In this document: positions 1 to 9,685 of the stretch, piece after piece
How positions within the stretch are numbered: the stretch's first letter is position 1
How the letters are laid out: each line of letters begins with the position of its first letter
Source: an alpha proteobacterium U9-1i
GTDB lineage: Bacteria; Pseudomonadota; Alphaproteobacteria; Caulobacterales; Aquidulcibacteraceae
Direction of reading: 5' to 3'
Length of the DNA: 64,000 bases
Assembly: GCA_000974665.1 (NCBI GenBank)
Contig: BBSY01000001.1
Location: 124,001-188,000 of the forward strand
Program-made: the position numbers and the translations under genes
Notes under the pieces: generated by a model
Told to the model about the DNA's origin: nothing
Database searches by the model: none
Seen by the model: only the letters and a program-made list of their open reading frames with translations

Positions 1-136
1 CCGAACTGCTGGTGAACCACGCCCAAGCCTTGAAGCCGATCAGCAGCAACGCGACACCGACCGACAGCATCGCCGCGCGCGAGGTCAATCGCGTGTGCTC
101 TTGCGAGGAAAAGGCAGGTGCTGGGTCGGCGGTCAC
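1..136 (-). CDS. CDF family cation efflux protein, N-terminal fragment
   Basis: This is the beginning of a cation diffusion facilitator, an inner-membrane antiporter that exports divalent metals such as zinc or iron in exchange for protons. Only 45 codons lie in the window; the rest runs off the left edge. Translation starts at a GTG preceded by a GGCGGGC purine-rich stretch. A polar N-terminus of about 20 residues is followed by SRAAMLSVGVALLLIGFK, which resembles the first helix of FieF-like proteins, where an Arg-Ala-Ala entry precedes the helix. The metal-site motifs are outside the window, so the substrate cannot be judged. The family call is inferred from one helix only. Confidence 0.6.
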   Translation of the reverse strand, partial: MTADPAPAFSSQEHTRLTSRAAMLSVGVALLLIGFKAWAWFTSSS

Positions 137-177
137 GCCCGCCTTATATAGGGGGCGAGCGGGGCGCGTCGACTTCC

Positions 178-3100
178 TTACTCCGCCGCCACCGCTTCGG
201 GCGCATCTGACAGCGGGTGGGTGAGGCGGGTCAGCATTTCCTTCGGGCAGATTTGCCAGAAATGGCCGCGCGCGAGATCCCAATCCTTCAGCAACTCTTC
301 CGCCAGGAGAGAATCCGTGCGCCGCGCATGCTCGCTGATGAGGCGTTTCAGCACCTCTTCCCAGTGCGCGGAAGCGAGGCGACGCCAAATGATCGTGTCC
401 GGGTTGGCCATCTTCTCGAAGCGGCTCTGCGCGTCGAACACGAACGCCATGCCACCGGTCATGCCTGCGCCGAAATTGTCGCCGACCGCGCCAAGGATCA
501 CGACCCGCCCGCCGGTCATGTATTCGCATGCATTGGCCCCCGCGCCTTCGATCACCGCGCGCGCGCCGGAATTGCGCACGGCGAAGCGCTCGCCCGCTTG
601 CCCGGCCGCAAACAATTTGCCAGCGGTTGCGCCGTAGAGGCAGGTGTTGCCGATGATCGCGTCATGGCGCGCACGAGCGCGGCTCGCCGGCGCCGGCTTC
701 AAACTGATAAGCCCGCCAGACAAGCCCTTGCCAACATAGTCATTGGAATCGCCAACGACCTCGATGGCGATGCCCTGCACCAAGAACGCGCCCAGGCTTT
801 GTCCGCACGAGCCGCTGAGCCGTACGCTCAACCGCCCTTCGGGCAACGCGCTCATACCGAATTTGCGTGTCACCAGCGATGCCGCGCGCGTGCCAATGGC
901 GCGCTGCGTATTGCGCACGGTGAAATCGAGCTGACGCTTGTCTCCCCGCTCAAAAAACGCCGGCGCGTTCTTGATGATCTCGGCGTCAAGCGATTCCGGG
1001 GGTTCGTTGCGACCCTCGCGCGTGCAATAGGCGGGATACGGGCTATCGACCCGCACCAGCAGCGGATTGAGATCGATATCATCCAAATGCTCGGCGCCTC
1101 GGCTGATCTGTTCGATCAGATCGGTGCGGCCGATCACTTCGCTCAGCGAGCGCATACCCAGCAGCGACAGCAATTCACGCACTTCATCGGCGACGAACGT
1201 CATCAGGTTGACGACCTTCTCCGGCGAGCCGCCGAAGCGCTTGCGCAGGCTTTCATCTTGCGTGCAAACGCCCACCGGGCATGTGTTGGAATGGCATTGG
1301 CGCATCATGATGCACCCCAGCGCCACGAGCGACGCTGTACCGATGCCGAACTCCTCAGCGCCGAGGATCGCCGCGACGATGATATCGCGGCCGGTGCGCA
1401 AGCCGCCATCTGTGCGCAAACGCACGCGGTGGCGCAGATTGTTGAGCATCAACACCTGATGCGCTTCGGCGAGCCCCATCTCCCAGGGAATGCCCGCATA
1501 TTTAATGGAGCTCTGCGGGCTCGCGCCGGTGCCGCCGACGTGGCCGGCGATCAAAATCGTGTCCGCGCCCGCCTTCGCAACCCCAGCGGCCACGGCGCCG
1601 ATTCCCGATTGCGCAACCAGCTTCACACACACGGTTGCGTATGGATTGATCTGCTTCAAATCATAGATCAGCTGCGCCAAATCCTCGATCGAATAGATGT
1701 CATGATGAGGCGGCGGCGAGATCAGCATCACGCCAGGCGTCGAATGGCGCAGCCGCGCGATCAGCTCGGTTACCTTGAACCCTGGCAATTGCCCGCCCTC
1801 GCCCGGCTTGGCGCCCTGCGCGACCTTGATTTCGATCTCGCGGCACTGGTTCAAATACTCAGCCGTGACGCCGAAGCGTCCAGATGCGATCTGCTTGATC
1901 GCGGAGTTCTCGTCATCACCGTTCGGGTGCGCCTTGTACCTCGCCGGGTCCTCGCCGCCCTCGCCCGAAACCGAGCGCGCGCCGATGCGGTTCATCGCGA
2001 TGTTTAGCGTGCCGTGCGCCTCCGGCGAGAGCGCGCCGAGGCTCATGCCCGGCGTCACGAAGCGCTTGCGAATCTCGTTGACGCTCTCGACCTCGTGCAG
2101 CGGCGCCGAAATCGCACTTTCGCGCACCTCCAGCAGATCCCGTAATTGGATCGGCTGATCCAACCGTCGCGCCCGCACCTTGTCGGCGTATTTCTTGTAG
2201 GCCGCATAGTCGCCGGTGTTGCAGGCATGCTGAAGTTGATGGATCAACTCGGCTTCCAGCGCGTGCCGTTCGCCGCTCGCGCGCCAGCGGTACAATCCGC
2301 CCACCGGCAGCGCGATCGCGTCTTCATCGTAGGCGTGTTCGTGGCGCTCGACGCATTCCTGCGCGATGCCGTTGAGGCCGATGCCTGAAATGCGGCTTGT
2401 CAGCCCCGGAAAGAACTCGTCCACCAGAGCGCGCGAGAGACCGATGGCCTCGAAATTCAGACCGCCGCGATAGGACGAGATCACCGAAATGCCCATCTTG
2501 GACATGATCTTCAGCAAGCCCGCATCGAGCGCGGCGCGATAATTCGCGGCCGCTTGCTCCGGCGTCAACTTGCCCGCAAACCCACGCGCGCAGCGATCGG
2601 CGATGGTGGCGAAAGCGATGTACGGGTTCACCGTTGTCGCGCCGGCGCCGATCAGCACTGCGCAATAATGCGTGTCCAAGCACTCCGCCGCGCGCACGCT
2701 GATCGAACAGAAAGAGCGGAGGCCTTTGGCTACGAGGTGCGCGTGGACGCCGCCCGTCACCAGGATCATCGGGCAGGCAACGCGCTCAAGGCTTTGGCCT
2801 TCGTCGCTCAGCACGACGTGCGAGCAGCCTTTCAGCACTGCCTCTTCGGCCTCGGCGCGCACGCGATCGAGCGCGAGCCGCAGCGCGACACCCGCATCCT
2901 CACCAGGCGCCGGCGCCGGGAAGGTGCAATCGATCAACGCCGCGTCATCGCCCAACTCGGCCTTCAGCCGCGCTGACATGCCATTGGTCAGGATCGGGCT
3001 CGACAGCGTGTACACGTTGGCCTGCGTACTGTCCTGCGCCAGAATATTGCCGAGGTTTTTGAAGCGCGTCGTGAGGCTCATCACCCGGTCTTCGCGCAGC

Positions 3101-4734
3101 GCGTCGATCGGCGGGTTCGTCACTTGGCTAAAGTTCTGCCGAAAATAGTGCGAGAGCGGCCGCGTCTGCTCGGAAAGCACCGCGAGCGGCGCGTCATCGC
3201 CCATCGAGCCAATCGCTTCCTTGCCCTCTTCCAGCATCGGCTGCAGCAGCAACTCGATGTCCTCAAGCGAAAAGCCCGCCGCATTTTGTCGGCGCGTCAA
3301 CTCTTCCTTGTTTGCGAACAAAGCCGCTTCACTGCCCGCGAGCTTCTTGTCGAGATCAATGACGTTGGTGAGCCATTCGCCATACGGATGCAGCTCGGCG
3401 AGCGCATCGATGATCTCTTCATGATGATAGAGCCGCCCTTCCCGCGTATCCACGGCCACCATCTGGCCCGCGCCCAAGCGGCCGCGTTCAAGCACTTTGC
3501 GCCCGTCGAGCGGGCACATCCCGGTCTCGGAGCCAACCACCAGCAGCCCGTCGCCCGTCAGCGCGTATCTCATCGGCCGCAAGCCGTTGCGATCCATGCC
3601 CGCGACCGCCCAGCGGCCGTCATACATTGCCAATGCCGCCGGCCCGTCCCACGGCTCCATCACCGCGTTGCAATAGGCATAGAGCGCGCGATGCTCGTCC
3701 TTCATCGTCCTGGACTTCGCCCACGCCTCCGGCACGAGCAGACTCTTCGCCATCGGCGCTGCGCGCCCAGCGCGCACCAACACTTCGAACACATTGTCCA
3801 GAGCGGCCGAATCCGATCCGCCCGGCTGAATGATCGGTTTCACGTCGCCCGCGTCGACTTTGCCAAACGCTTCAGTCGCCATGCGGATTTCATGGCTCTT
3901 CATCCAATTGACGTTGCCCTTCAGCGTGTTGATTTCGCCGTTGTGGCACAACATGCGGAACGGCTGGGCAAGCCGCCAGGTCGGGAACGTGTTGGTGGAA
4001 TAACGCTGGTGATAAAGCGCGACGGAGGAAACGAAGCGCTCGTCCTTCAAGTCTGGATAAAACGTGTCGATCTCTTGAGCGAGGAACATACCCTTGTAGA
4101 TCAACCGTTTCGCGGAGAGCGAGCAGACGTAAAGCTCGGTGATGTTCGTCGCCAGCGCGCGCTTCTCGATGCGGCGACGGCACACAAATAGGTCGCGGTC
4201 GACTGTATCTTCGTCGCGCGCTTGCGGATCGTGGAACAGCACCTGTTCGATTTCCGGACGCGCCGCGTTGGCTTTCTCGCCGAGTGCGGAAATGTCGATC
4301 GGCGTTTGCCGCCAGCCATAGAGTGAAAAGCCGGCGCGGATGATTTCGCTTTCGACGATGACGCGAGCCCGCTCCTGCGCGCCGAGATCAGTGCGCGGCA
4401 AGAAGATCTGGCCGACGAAAATCGTGCGTTCGCCCGGCTTATGCCCGGTGCGCTCAACGATCTCTCGGAAAAAATCCTGCGGCGCTTGAATGAGAATGCC
4501 GGCGCCGTCACCCGTCTTGCCGTCGGCGTCCACGGCGCCGCGATGCCATACCGCCTTCAGCGCCGAGATCGCCATGGTGACGACATCGCGGCGCGGCTTG
4601 CCGTCAATCGCGACGACCATGCCGACGCCGCAGGCGTCACGCTCATCTTCCGGCGAATACATGCCGTCGTGCGCAAGCCGTTCGGCTTCGCGGCGATAGC
4701 GTTGCAATTCGATGTGGGCTTGCTCTTCGTTCAT
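178..4734 (-). CDS. gltB: Glutamate synthase (NADPH) large subunit
   Basis: The large subunit of glutamate synthase takes the amide nitrogen of glutamine and transfers it to 2-oxoglutarate, giving two glutamates. With glutamine synthetase it forms the GS-GOGAT ammonium assimilation route. The ATG at 4734 gives 1518 residues, a normal length; an in-frame GTG lies five codons upstream, inside a palindromic repeat, and is less likely. The mature N-terminal nucleophile is Cys35 in DACGVG, after a propeptide. The central and FMN-binding synthase domains follow, with the 3Fe-4S cysteines in CIMMRQCHSNTCPVGVC, and the C-terminal GXGXG beta-helix domain closes the protein. gltD lies directly upstream on the same strand, separated by a repeat element of about 200 bases. 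Confidence 0.97.
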   Translation of the reverse strand: MNEEQAHIELQRYRREAERLAHDGMYSPEDERDACGVGMVVAIDGKPRRDVVTMAISALKAVWHRGAVDADGKTGDGAGILIQAPQDFFREIVERTGHKPGERTIFVGQIFLPRTDLGAQERARVIVESEIIRAGFSLYGWRQTPIDISALGEKANAARPEIEQVLFHDPQARDEDTVDRDLFVCRRRIEKRALATNITELYVCSLSAKRLIYKGMFLAQEIDTFYPDLKDERFVSSVALYHQRYSTNTFPTWRLAQPFRMLCHNGEINTLKGNVNWMKSHEIRMATEAFGKVDAGDVKPIIQPGGSDSAALDNVFEVLVRAGRAAPMAKSLLVPEAWAKSRTMKDEHRALYAYCNAVMEPWDGPAALAMYDGRWAVAGMDRNGLRPMRYALTGDGLLVVGSETGMCPLDGRKVLERGRLGAGQMVAVDTREGRLYHHEEIIDALAELHPYGEWLTNVIDLDKKLAGSEAALFANKEELTRRQNAAGFSLEDIELLLQPMLEEGKEAIGSMGDDAPLAVLSEQTRPLSHYFRQNFSQVTNPPIDALREDRVMSLTTRFKNLGNILAQDSTQANVYTLSSPILTNGMSARLKAELGDDAALIDCTFPAPAPGEDAGVALRLALDRVRAEAEEAVLKGCSHVVLSDEGQSLERVACPMILVTGGVHAHLVAKGLRSFCSISVRAAECLDTHYCAVLIGAGATTVNPYIAFATIADRCARGFAGKLTPEQAAANYRAALDAGLLKIMSKMGISVISSYRGGLNFEAIGLSRALVDEFFPGLTSRISGIGLNGIAQECVERHEHAYDEDAIALPVGGLYRWRASGERHALEAELIHQLQHACNTGDYAAYKKYADKVRARRLDQPIQLRDLLEVRESAISAPLHEVESVNEIRKRFVTPGMSLGALSPEAHGTLNIAMNRIGARSVSGEGGEDPARYKAHPNGDDENSAIKQIASGRFGVTAEYLNQCREIEIKVAQGAKPGEGGQLPGFKVTELIARLRHSTPGVMLISPPPHHDIYSIEDLAQLIYDLKQINPYATVCVKLVAQSGIGAVAAGVAKAGADTILIAGHVGGTGASPQSSIKYAGIPWEMGLAEAHQVLMLNNLRHRVRLRTDGGLRTGRDIIVAAILGAEEFGIGTASLVALGCIMMRQCHSNTCPVGVCTQDESLRKRFGGSPEKVVNLMTFVADEVRELLSLLGMRSLSEVIGRTDLIEQISRGAEHLDDIDLNPLLVRVDSPYPAYCTREGRNEPPESLDAEIIKNAPAFFERGDKRQLDFTVRNTQRAIGTRAASLVTRKFGMSALPEGRLSVRLSGSCGQSLGAFLVQGIAIEVVGDSNDYVGKGLSGGLISLKPAPASRARARHDAIIGNTCLYGATAGKLFAAGQAGERFAVRNSGARAVIEGAGANACEYMTGGRVVILGAVGDNFGAGMTGGMAFVFDAQSRFEKMANPDTIIWRRLASAHWEEVLKRLISEHARRTDSLLAEELLKDWDLARGHFWQICPKEMLTRLTHPLSDAPEAVAAE

Positions 4735-4747
4735 TGGCCTAGCTCGC

Positions 4748-4916
4748 ACCCCTCTCCTTGAGGGGAGGGGGAAGGGGGTGGGGTGAAACGCGACGTCGAG
4801 TCGTTGGAGTGGGCACGGAGTGACGGCGCCGTCGCCGGACTCACTGCATCAGCGCGAATTTGTGGGCGTGGAGCCTCACCCCGCCCCCTGCCCCCTCCCC
4901 TCAAGGGGAGGGGGTG
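4748..4916. repeat. Inverted GC-rich palindromic repeat pair between gltD and gltB
   Basis: Two arms face each other. The left arm (4748-4787) is a CTCC-TTGA-GGGGAGGG hairpin followed by GGGGTGGGGTGAA. The right arm (4875-4916) is the reverse arrangement, TCACCCCG then a CCCTCCCCTCAAGGGGAGGG hairpin. The same layout recurs at 15107-15231. This is a REP/BIME-like extragenic element placed between the two glutamate synthase genes. In RNA it could form a long stem and affect the ratio of the two subunits, which is inference. Confidence 0.8.
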
Positions 4917-4939
4917 CTGATTTTGCAGCCGCATGGCGT

Positions 4940-6370
4940 TTACTCCGCCGCCACGCGTGCGATCGCGGCGCGGTCCTGCAGATAAGCGTGCATCGCTTGT
5001 GCGGCGTCACGCCCTTCCTTGATCGCCCAAACGACGAGCGATGCCCCGCGCACGATGTCGCCCGCAGCGAACACGCCTGGCAGACTGGTCGCGAATTTCT
5101 GGTCCACTTTAAGCGTGTTCCATCGCGTCGTCTTCAGATCGAGCGCATTCCATTGGCCGGTCAGATCCTCCGGATCGAAGCCCAAAGCGGCGATCACCAA
5201 ATCGGCGTTCACAGTGTACTCGCTGCCCGGCGTTTCCTCTGGCGCGCGGCGGCCAGACGCATCCGGCGCACCCAAGCGCATGCGCGCCGCTTTCACGCCG
5301 ACGGACTTTCCGTTCTTCAACGCTTTTGGCGCAGCGAGCCAATCGAACACAACGCCTTCTTCTTCAGCATGCTTCACCTCGCGCTGCGAGCCGGGCATGT
5401 TGGCGCGGTCGCGGCGATAAAGGCACGTCACGCTTTTTGCGCCCTGCCGCACTGCCGTGCGCACGCAATCCATCGCCGTATCGCCGCCGCCGATGACGAC
5501 AACGCGCTTGCCCTTCGCCAGCAACGAACCGTCGTCGTGGCCAGCGACGGTGTCGCCAAGGCCAGCGCGATTGGCGGCGATCAGATAGTCGAGCGCTTCC
5601 ACCGAAGCTTGCGCGTTCGGCACGCCCAACGGTCGCGCCGCGTACACGCCCGTCGCGATCAGCACCGCATCGTGCTTGGCGCGAAGAGCATCGAAATGGA
5701 TGGTCGTACCGACATCGCAGTTCAGCACGAATTGCACGCCGCCATCGATCAGGCGCTGCGTGCGGCGCTCCACCACCCCTTTGTCGAGCTTGAAATTCGG
5801 AATGCCGTAGATCAGCAACCCGCCCACGCGGTCGTGGCGATCGTAAATGGTCACCTTGTACCCACGAACGCGGAGGATTTCGGCGGCGGCCAAGCCTGCA
5901 GGTCCTGCGCCGATGATGCCGATGCTTTCAGCGCGCTCCGTGCGGGCGCGGATGGGCCTGACCCAGCCCTCCTTGAACGCGGTCTCCGTCAGATACTTCT
6001 CGACCGCGCCGATCGTCACCGAGCCATGGCCGGATTGCTCAATAACGCAATCGCTCTCGCACAGCCGATCCTGCGGGCAGATGCGGCCACAAATTTCCGG
6101 CATCGAGTTCGTCGAGGCGGCCATATCGTAGGCCTCCTCGAGCCGCCCTTCGGCGGTCAGACGCAGCCAGTCCGGGATGTTGTTGTGTAAAGGGCAGCGA
6201 GACTGACAGAATGGCACGCCACATTGGCCGCAACGCGCCGCCTGTGTGGCGGCTTTTTCCGCGATAAACTCCCGGTGAATCTCGTGATAATCGCCAGTGC
6301 GCTCCGTCGCCGGCCTTTTTTCGGGCCAAGACTGCTCAACGGAGACAAACTTTAGCATGCGTTCGGCCAT
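4940..6370 (-). CDS. gltD: Glutamate synthase (NADPH) small subunit
   Basis: The small subunit of glutamate synthase oxidises NADPH and passes electrons through FAD and 4Fe-4S clusters to the large subunit. The start at 6370 is chosen because AGGAG lies seven bases upstream; it gives 476 residues, the usual size. Near the N-terminus are two cysteine groups for iron-sulfur centres, CGVPFCQSRCP and CGRICPQDRLCESDC. A GAGPAGLAAAE motif binds FAD and GGGDTAMD binds NADPH. The gene precedes gltB on the minus strand, as expected for an operon, though a palindromic repeat separates them. It is divergent from uppP, and the 172-base gap at 6371-6542 must hold both promoters; no clear -35/-10 pair could be assigned. 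Confidence 0.96.
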   Translation of the reverse strand: MAERMLKFVSVEQSWPEKRPATERTGDYHEIHREFIAEKAATQAARCGQCGVPFCQSRCPLHNNIPDWLRLTAEGRLEEAYDMAASTNSMPEICGRICPQDRLCESDCVIEQSGHGSVTIGAVEKYLTETAFKEGWVRPIRARTERAESIGIIGAGPAGLAAAEILRVRGYKVTIYDRHDRVGGLLIYGIPNFKLDKGVVERRTQRLIDGGVQFVLNCDVGTTIHFDALRAKHDAVLIATGVYAARPLGVPNAQASVEALDYLIAANRAGLGDTVAGHDDGSLLAKGKRVVVIGGGDTAMDCVRTAVRQGAKSVTCLYRRDRANMPGSQREVKHAEEEGVVFDWLAAPKALKNGKSVGVKAARMRLGAPDASGRRAPEETPGSEYTVNADLVIAALGFDPEDLTGQWNALDLKTTRWNTLKVDQKFATSLPGVFAAGDIVRGASLVVWAIKEGRDAAQAMHAYLQDRAAIARVAAE

Positions 6371-6542
6371 GAACGCGCTCCTGCACGCGGGATTCGGGGG
6401 CTTTTCATTCCCTCTACTCATCGATTTCGCCGCCTCGCAAGCAAAATCATGTTTTTATGGCAGTATATCTGATGCACTTTATCGCTTCCGCCCTAAAGCG
6501 ACGCGCTCCATGGTCCCGCGAGCTCAAAAAGGGGGCGCATAC

Positions 6543-7352
6543 GTGGATTGGCTGGACCTGGGCCGAGCGGCCCTCTTGGGCATCCTTCAGGGCCTGACCG
6601 AATTTCTTCCCGTCTCCTCCACCGCCCATTTGCTGATCGGCGGCGACCTCATCGGCTACGACGACCCTGGCGGGGTTTTCACAGTGATGATCCAGCTGGG
6701 TTCGATCCTGGCGATCATGTGGCTCTATCGGCAGCGTATCTGGGACGTGATCACCGGCCTGCCGACCAAGCCCGAGGCGCGTCGCTTCGCGCTGATGCTG
6801 TTTCTCGCCTTCCTGCCAGCGGCGCTGATCGGCTTCTTCGCCGCCGATTACGTGAAGACGGTGCTCTATGAGAGCTTCCAGGTGATCGCGTGGGCGTTGC
6901 TGATTGGCGGCGTGTTGATGCTGGCGCTGGAGCGCTTCGCGCCGAAGCCAGTGGTTACCGACGCCGCCGAAACGCCAATTTGGCGCGCGATCGCCGTGGG
7001 CTTCATGCAATGCATCGCCATGATCCCAGGCGTCTCGCGCTCAGGCGCGACCATCTATGGCGGCCTCCTGCTCGGCCTCGACCGTCGCGCGGCGGCGGAA
7101 TTCTCTTTCTTCCTGGCGATGCCAACGATGACGGCTGCCTTTGTCTATGACTTTCTCGAAGTGAAGGATCACATCACGCCCGACCGCATCGCCGAGATCG
7201 CGGTTGGCTTCGTGTTCGCTTTCATCTCCGCAGCAATCGTTGTGAAGCCATTCCTCAACTACGTCACGCGCGTGGGCTTCGCGCCGTTTGCGTGGTATCG
7301 CATAGCGCTTGGCGGGCTGATGCTCGCCGCGATCGGCATGGGATATCTGTGA
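6543..7352 (+). CDS. uppP: Undecaprenyl-diphosphate phosphatase
   Basis: This integral membrane enzyme removes a phosphate from undecaprenyl diphosphate so the lipid carrier can be reused in peptidoglycan and polysaccharide export. It belongs to the BacA/UppP family. The reading frame extends far upstream, but the GTG at 6543 is preferred: AAGGGGG lies just before it and the resulting 269 residues match the family length. The two hallmark segments are LQGLTEFLPVSSTAH near the N-terminus and PGVSRSGATI in the second half, with the catalytic Glu, Ser and Arg present. About eight hydrophobic helices are visible. Its stop codon overlaps the GTG start of the following DUF488 gene by four bases, so the two are probably translated together. 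Confidence 0.95.
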   Translation: MDWLDLGRAALLGILQGLTEFLPVSSTAHLLIGGDLIGYDDPGGVFTVMIQLGSILAIMWLYRQRIWDVITGLPTKPEARRFALMLFLAFLPAALIGFFAADYVKTVLYESFQVIAWALLIGGVLMLALERFAPKPVVTDAAETPIWRAIAVGFMQCIAMIPGVSRSGATIYGGLLLGLDRRAAAEFSFFLAMPTMTAAFVYDFLEVKDHITPDRIAEIAVGFVFAFISAAIVVKPFLNYVTRVGFAPFAWYRIALGGLMLAAIGMGYL

Positions 7353-7798
7353 CGAAGCTCTGGACCATCGGCTACGAAAATGTCGGCGCGCCCGACTTCA
7401 TCGCCGCGCTGAAGGCCGCCAAGATCAAAACTCTGTTGGACGTGCGCGAGATCGCCAATTCGCGCCGCGCTGGCTTCTCCAAAAACATCCTCGCCGCAAG
7501 CCTTGAGCAAGCCGGCATCGCCTACGTGCACATGAAACCGCTCGGCACGCCGAAAGCCGGTCGCGACGCCGCGCGCAAAGGCGACATCAAAACCATGCAC
7601 ACGATCATCGAGAAGAAGCTCGACGGTCACGAGGCCCAAGCCGCGCTCGCAGAAGCCGCCGCCTTCGCGAAGAAAGGCCGCGCCTGCCTTATGTGCCTGG
7701 AACACGATTGGCGCGGCTGCCATCGCGCCAACGTCGCCAAGCGCTTAGAAGCGTTTGGTTGCGAAGCCGTGCATCTGGCGCCTGAACCGCGCGCTTAA
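7349..7798 (+). CDS. DUF488 domain protein
   Basis: This 149-residue protein belongs to the DUF488 family, whose function is not established. The sequence begins TKLWTIGYEN and contains LLDVREIANSRRAGFSK, the family's Gly-Tyr and Asp-Val-Arg signatures, and ends with CLMCLEHDWRGCHR, a Cys/His-rich segment also typical of the family. The GTG start at 7349 overlaps the uppP stop in a GTGA quartet; no earlier in-frame start has a ribosome site. Homologs are often soluble, possibly nucleic-acid or nucleotide related, but nothing here settles that. Its stop overlaps the stop of the convergent membrane-protein gene by a few bases. Confidence 0.9.
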   Translation: MTKLWTIGYENVGAPDFIAALKAAKIKTLLDVREIANSRRAGFSKNILAASLEQAGIAYVHMKPLGTPKAGRDAARKGDIKTMHTIIEKKLDGHEAQAALAEAAAFAKKGRACLMCLEHDWRGCHRANVAKRLEAFGCEAVHLAPEPRA

Positions 7799-8502
7799 GC
7801 CTTCTTCGCGAAGAAGGTGTCACGCGCGGCGAGCACGAGCAGCAGCGTCCAGAACACCGCCAGCGGCGCGGTGATGATGCGGCCGTCGTCGCTGACGCCG
7901 AGATAGACGACCAGCGCGCCAATCAAGGGCGTGAAGCCAAGCACGCCGATAATCCAACGCCGCGGCGTGCTGAGCAAAGCGATCAAGCTGATCGCGACGG
8001 AACTCACGCCAAGGCCCAAATATTTGAGCCAATGCCAAGGCGCGATCGGCAGATAATCCGCGGCAGCCTCCGGCAAGAAGTGCGGCGCGCCCGCGGCGAT
8101 CCATGCTTCCACCAAGCCAATCTGCGCACGCGTTTCGATGACATCGCCCACCGCGCCGACGATCGCGGCCACAGTCACCACCGCCGCCAACGGCGTACGA
8201 ATGCCGCCCGCCAGCCACGCCCCGGCGCAGATCACGAACAATGTGTAGGCGGCGATAAAATAGCTGAGGTCGAGTTTGTTGACCGCATTCATCGCCTCAA
8301 GCCGCGCCATGCGGTTGTCGGCGAACAAGCTGGTCACCTGCTCCGGTTCAACGGCGCGCTGAAACGCGCTCACGGCGCGTGATAAGTCCAGCCCCACATA
8401 AGTTGGGCTGGCCGTCAGGCTGAACGACGCAAACACAGCGAGCGTCGCCAATCCGAAGATCAGCGCCAACGTCGCCCAACCTTTGCTGGGCGCCCCGCTC
8501 AC
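7795..8502 (-). CDS. Hypothetical integral membrane protein
   Basis: The family of this 235-residue protein is not recognised. It has about six hydrophobic segments: one near residues 12-30, then a polar stretch with a Glu/Arg-rich patch around residues 45-75, and further helices up to the C-terminal LLLVLAARDTFFAKKA. No catalytic motif is visible. Its start overlaps the stop of the upstream NDUFA9-like gene by four bases (ATGA), so the two genes should be translationally coupled and may act in the same envelope or respiratory process. It converges on the DUF488 gene with overlapping stops. Base composition is like its neighbours. Confidence 0.8.
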   Translation of the reverse strand: MSGAPSKGWATLALIFGLATLAVFASFSLTASPTYVGLDLSRAVSAFQRAVEPEQVTSLFADNRMARLEAMNAVNKLDLSYFIAAYTLFVICAGAWLAGGIRTPLAAVVTVAAIVGAVGDVIETRAQIGLVEAWIAAGAPHFLPEAAADYLPIAPWHWLKYLGLGVSSVAISLIALLSTPRRWIIGVLGFTPLIGALVVYLGVSDDGRIITAPLAVFWTLLLVLAARDTFFAKKA

Positions 8503-9473
8503 GTCGCGCTCTGCTTGGTTTGGAATTGCCCGTACGGCCGGAAACGCCAGATGTAACTTGGCACGATCGCTTCGATGCTTTCGAGCGAGGCGACGCCAAG
8601 GTCCGCGATCGTCCCGGCCTGCGGGTCCTGCCCGACAACGTTGTCTTTCTGCAGCATCGTCACTTGATCGCCGGTGAGCGGCGGATCCGCGAACGGATTG
8701 AGCGCAGACGCCCAGCCAATGAAAATGCCAAGCGGCTGGGCGATGAAGAACGGGATATCCAGCAGCGCCCGCGGCCGGGCTATTTCCGCTGTCAGGAACT
8801 GCATCAATTGCTTGAACGAATACACTTGCGGGCCGCCGAGCTCGAACGTGCGCCCGCGCGCGTCGGCGCGATCAAGCGCCGCGCACACCGCATCAGCCAT
8901 GTCACCGGCGAAGAGGGGCTGAAACTTCGTCTTGCCGCCGCCGAGCAACGGCAGAGCCGGCGCAAAGCGGGCCATTTCGGCGAAGCGATTGAAGAACGTG
9001 TCACCCGACCCGAACAAGATCGACGGACGCAGCACCACCGTTTGAGGAACGTGCGACCGCGCGTTCTGTTCGCCGGCGAACTTGGTGCGGGCGTAACGTG
9101 CACCCTTCGGCGCCGCGCCAATTGCTGACACTTGCACGAAGCGTTTGATGCCGCGTTTGGCGGCGGCTTCCGCGATCACGCCAGGCGCTTCAGCATGAAG
9201 CGTGTTGAAGTTCTGCTTGCCGTGCTCGGCCAGCACGCCGACCAAATTGACGACGCCGTCCGCATCCTCGAGCGCCGCGTCCACCGAATCCGGGAACCGC
9301 ACATTTGCCTGCACGATCTGAATCTGGCCGACATCGCCCAGAACGCGAAGATCAGCGCCTAAATGTGGCCGCCGCATCGCCACACGCACGCGCTTGCCGC
9401 TCTTGGCCAGCGCCCGCACGACGTGACGGCCAACAAAGCCCGAACCGCCGAACACGACGATCAGATCGCCCAT
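8499..9473 (-). CDS. NDUFA9-like NAD(P)-binding SDR protein
   Basis: This is an atypical short-chain dehydrogenase of the complex I NDUFA9 subunit family, found in many alphaproteobacteria. The N-terminal Rossmann motif GGSGFVGRHVV starts near residue 9. GVLAEHGKQNFNTLH and SAIGA follow where the extended SDR active-site strand lies, and ARTKFAGE supplies a Tyr-less Lys motif, suggesting a binding rather than catalytic role. The ATG at 9473 is chosen because GGAG sits six bases upstream; a GTG at 9488 is also in frame. In mitochondria the homolog is an accessory subunit of NADH dehydrogenase; whether the bacterial protein joins complex I is inference. It is coupled to the membrane protein downstream. 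Confidence 0.88.
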   Translation of the reverse strand: MGDLIVVFGGSGFVGRHVVRALAKSGKRVRVAMRRPHLGADLRVLGDVGQIQIVQANVRFPDSVDAALEDADGVVNLVGVLAEHGKQNFNTLHAEAPGVIAEAAAKRGIKRFVQVSAIGAAPKGARYARTKFAGEQNARSHVPQTVVLRPSILFGSGDTFFNRFAEMARFAPALPLLGGGKTKFQPLFAGDMADAVCAALDRADARGRTFELGGPQVYSFKQLMQFLTAEIARPRALLDIPFFIAQPLGIFIGWASALNPFADPPLTGDQVTMLQKDNVVGQDPQAGTIADLGVASLESIEAIVPSYIWRFRPYGQFQTKQSAT

Positions 9474-9685
9474 GAATTGCTCCGTCACCCCAGGTTCAGC
9501 GTCGTTGCGCGATCATCATGACCAACACGCAATGCGCCAAGTTTGTCAGCGGTATGAAACCTCGACCGCGGCTTGGCAATCACAAAGGCGTGGACGCGAC
9601 GGCTAGGCGCAGCATCGGCAGGGACCCGCATTTGGGTTTGCCGCGTTGGGTCACCGGAGCGTGAGACTTTTGGAAGGAACACGTA

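Noticed and set aside
217-2007. 596-codon plus-strand frame opposite gltB
   Set aside because: It is the mirror of the gltB codons, has no recognisable domain and is very rich in Arg, Ala and His.
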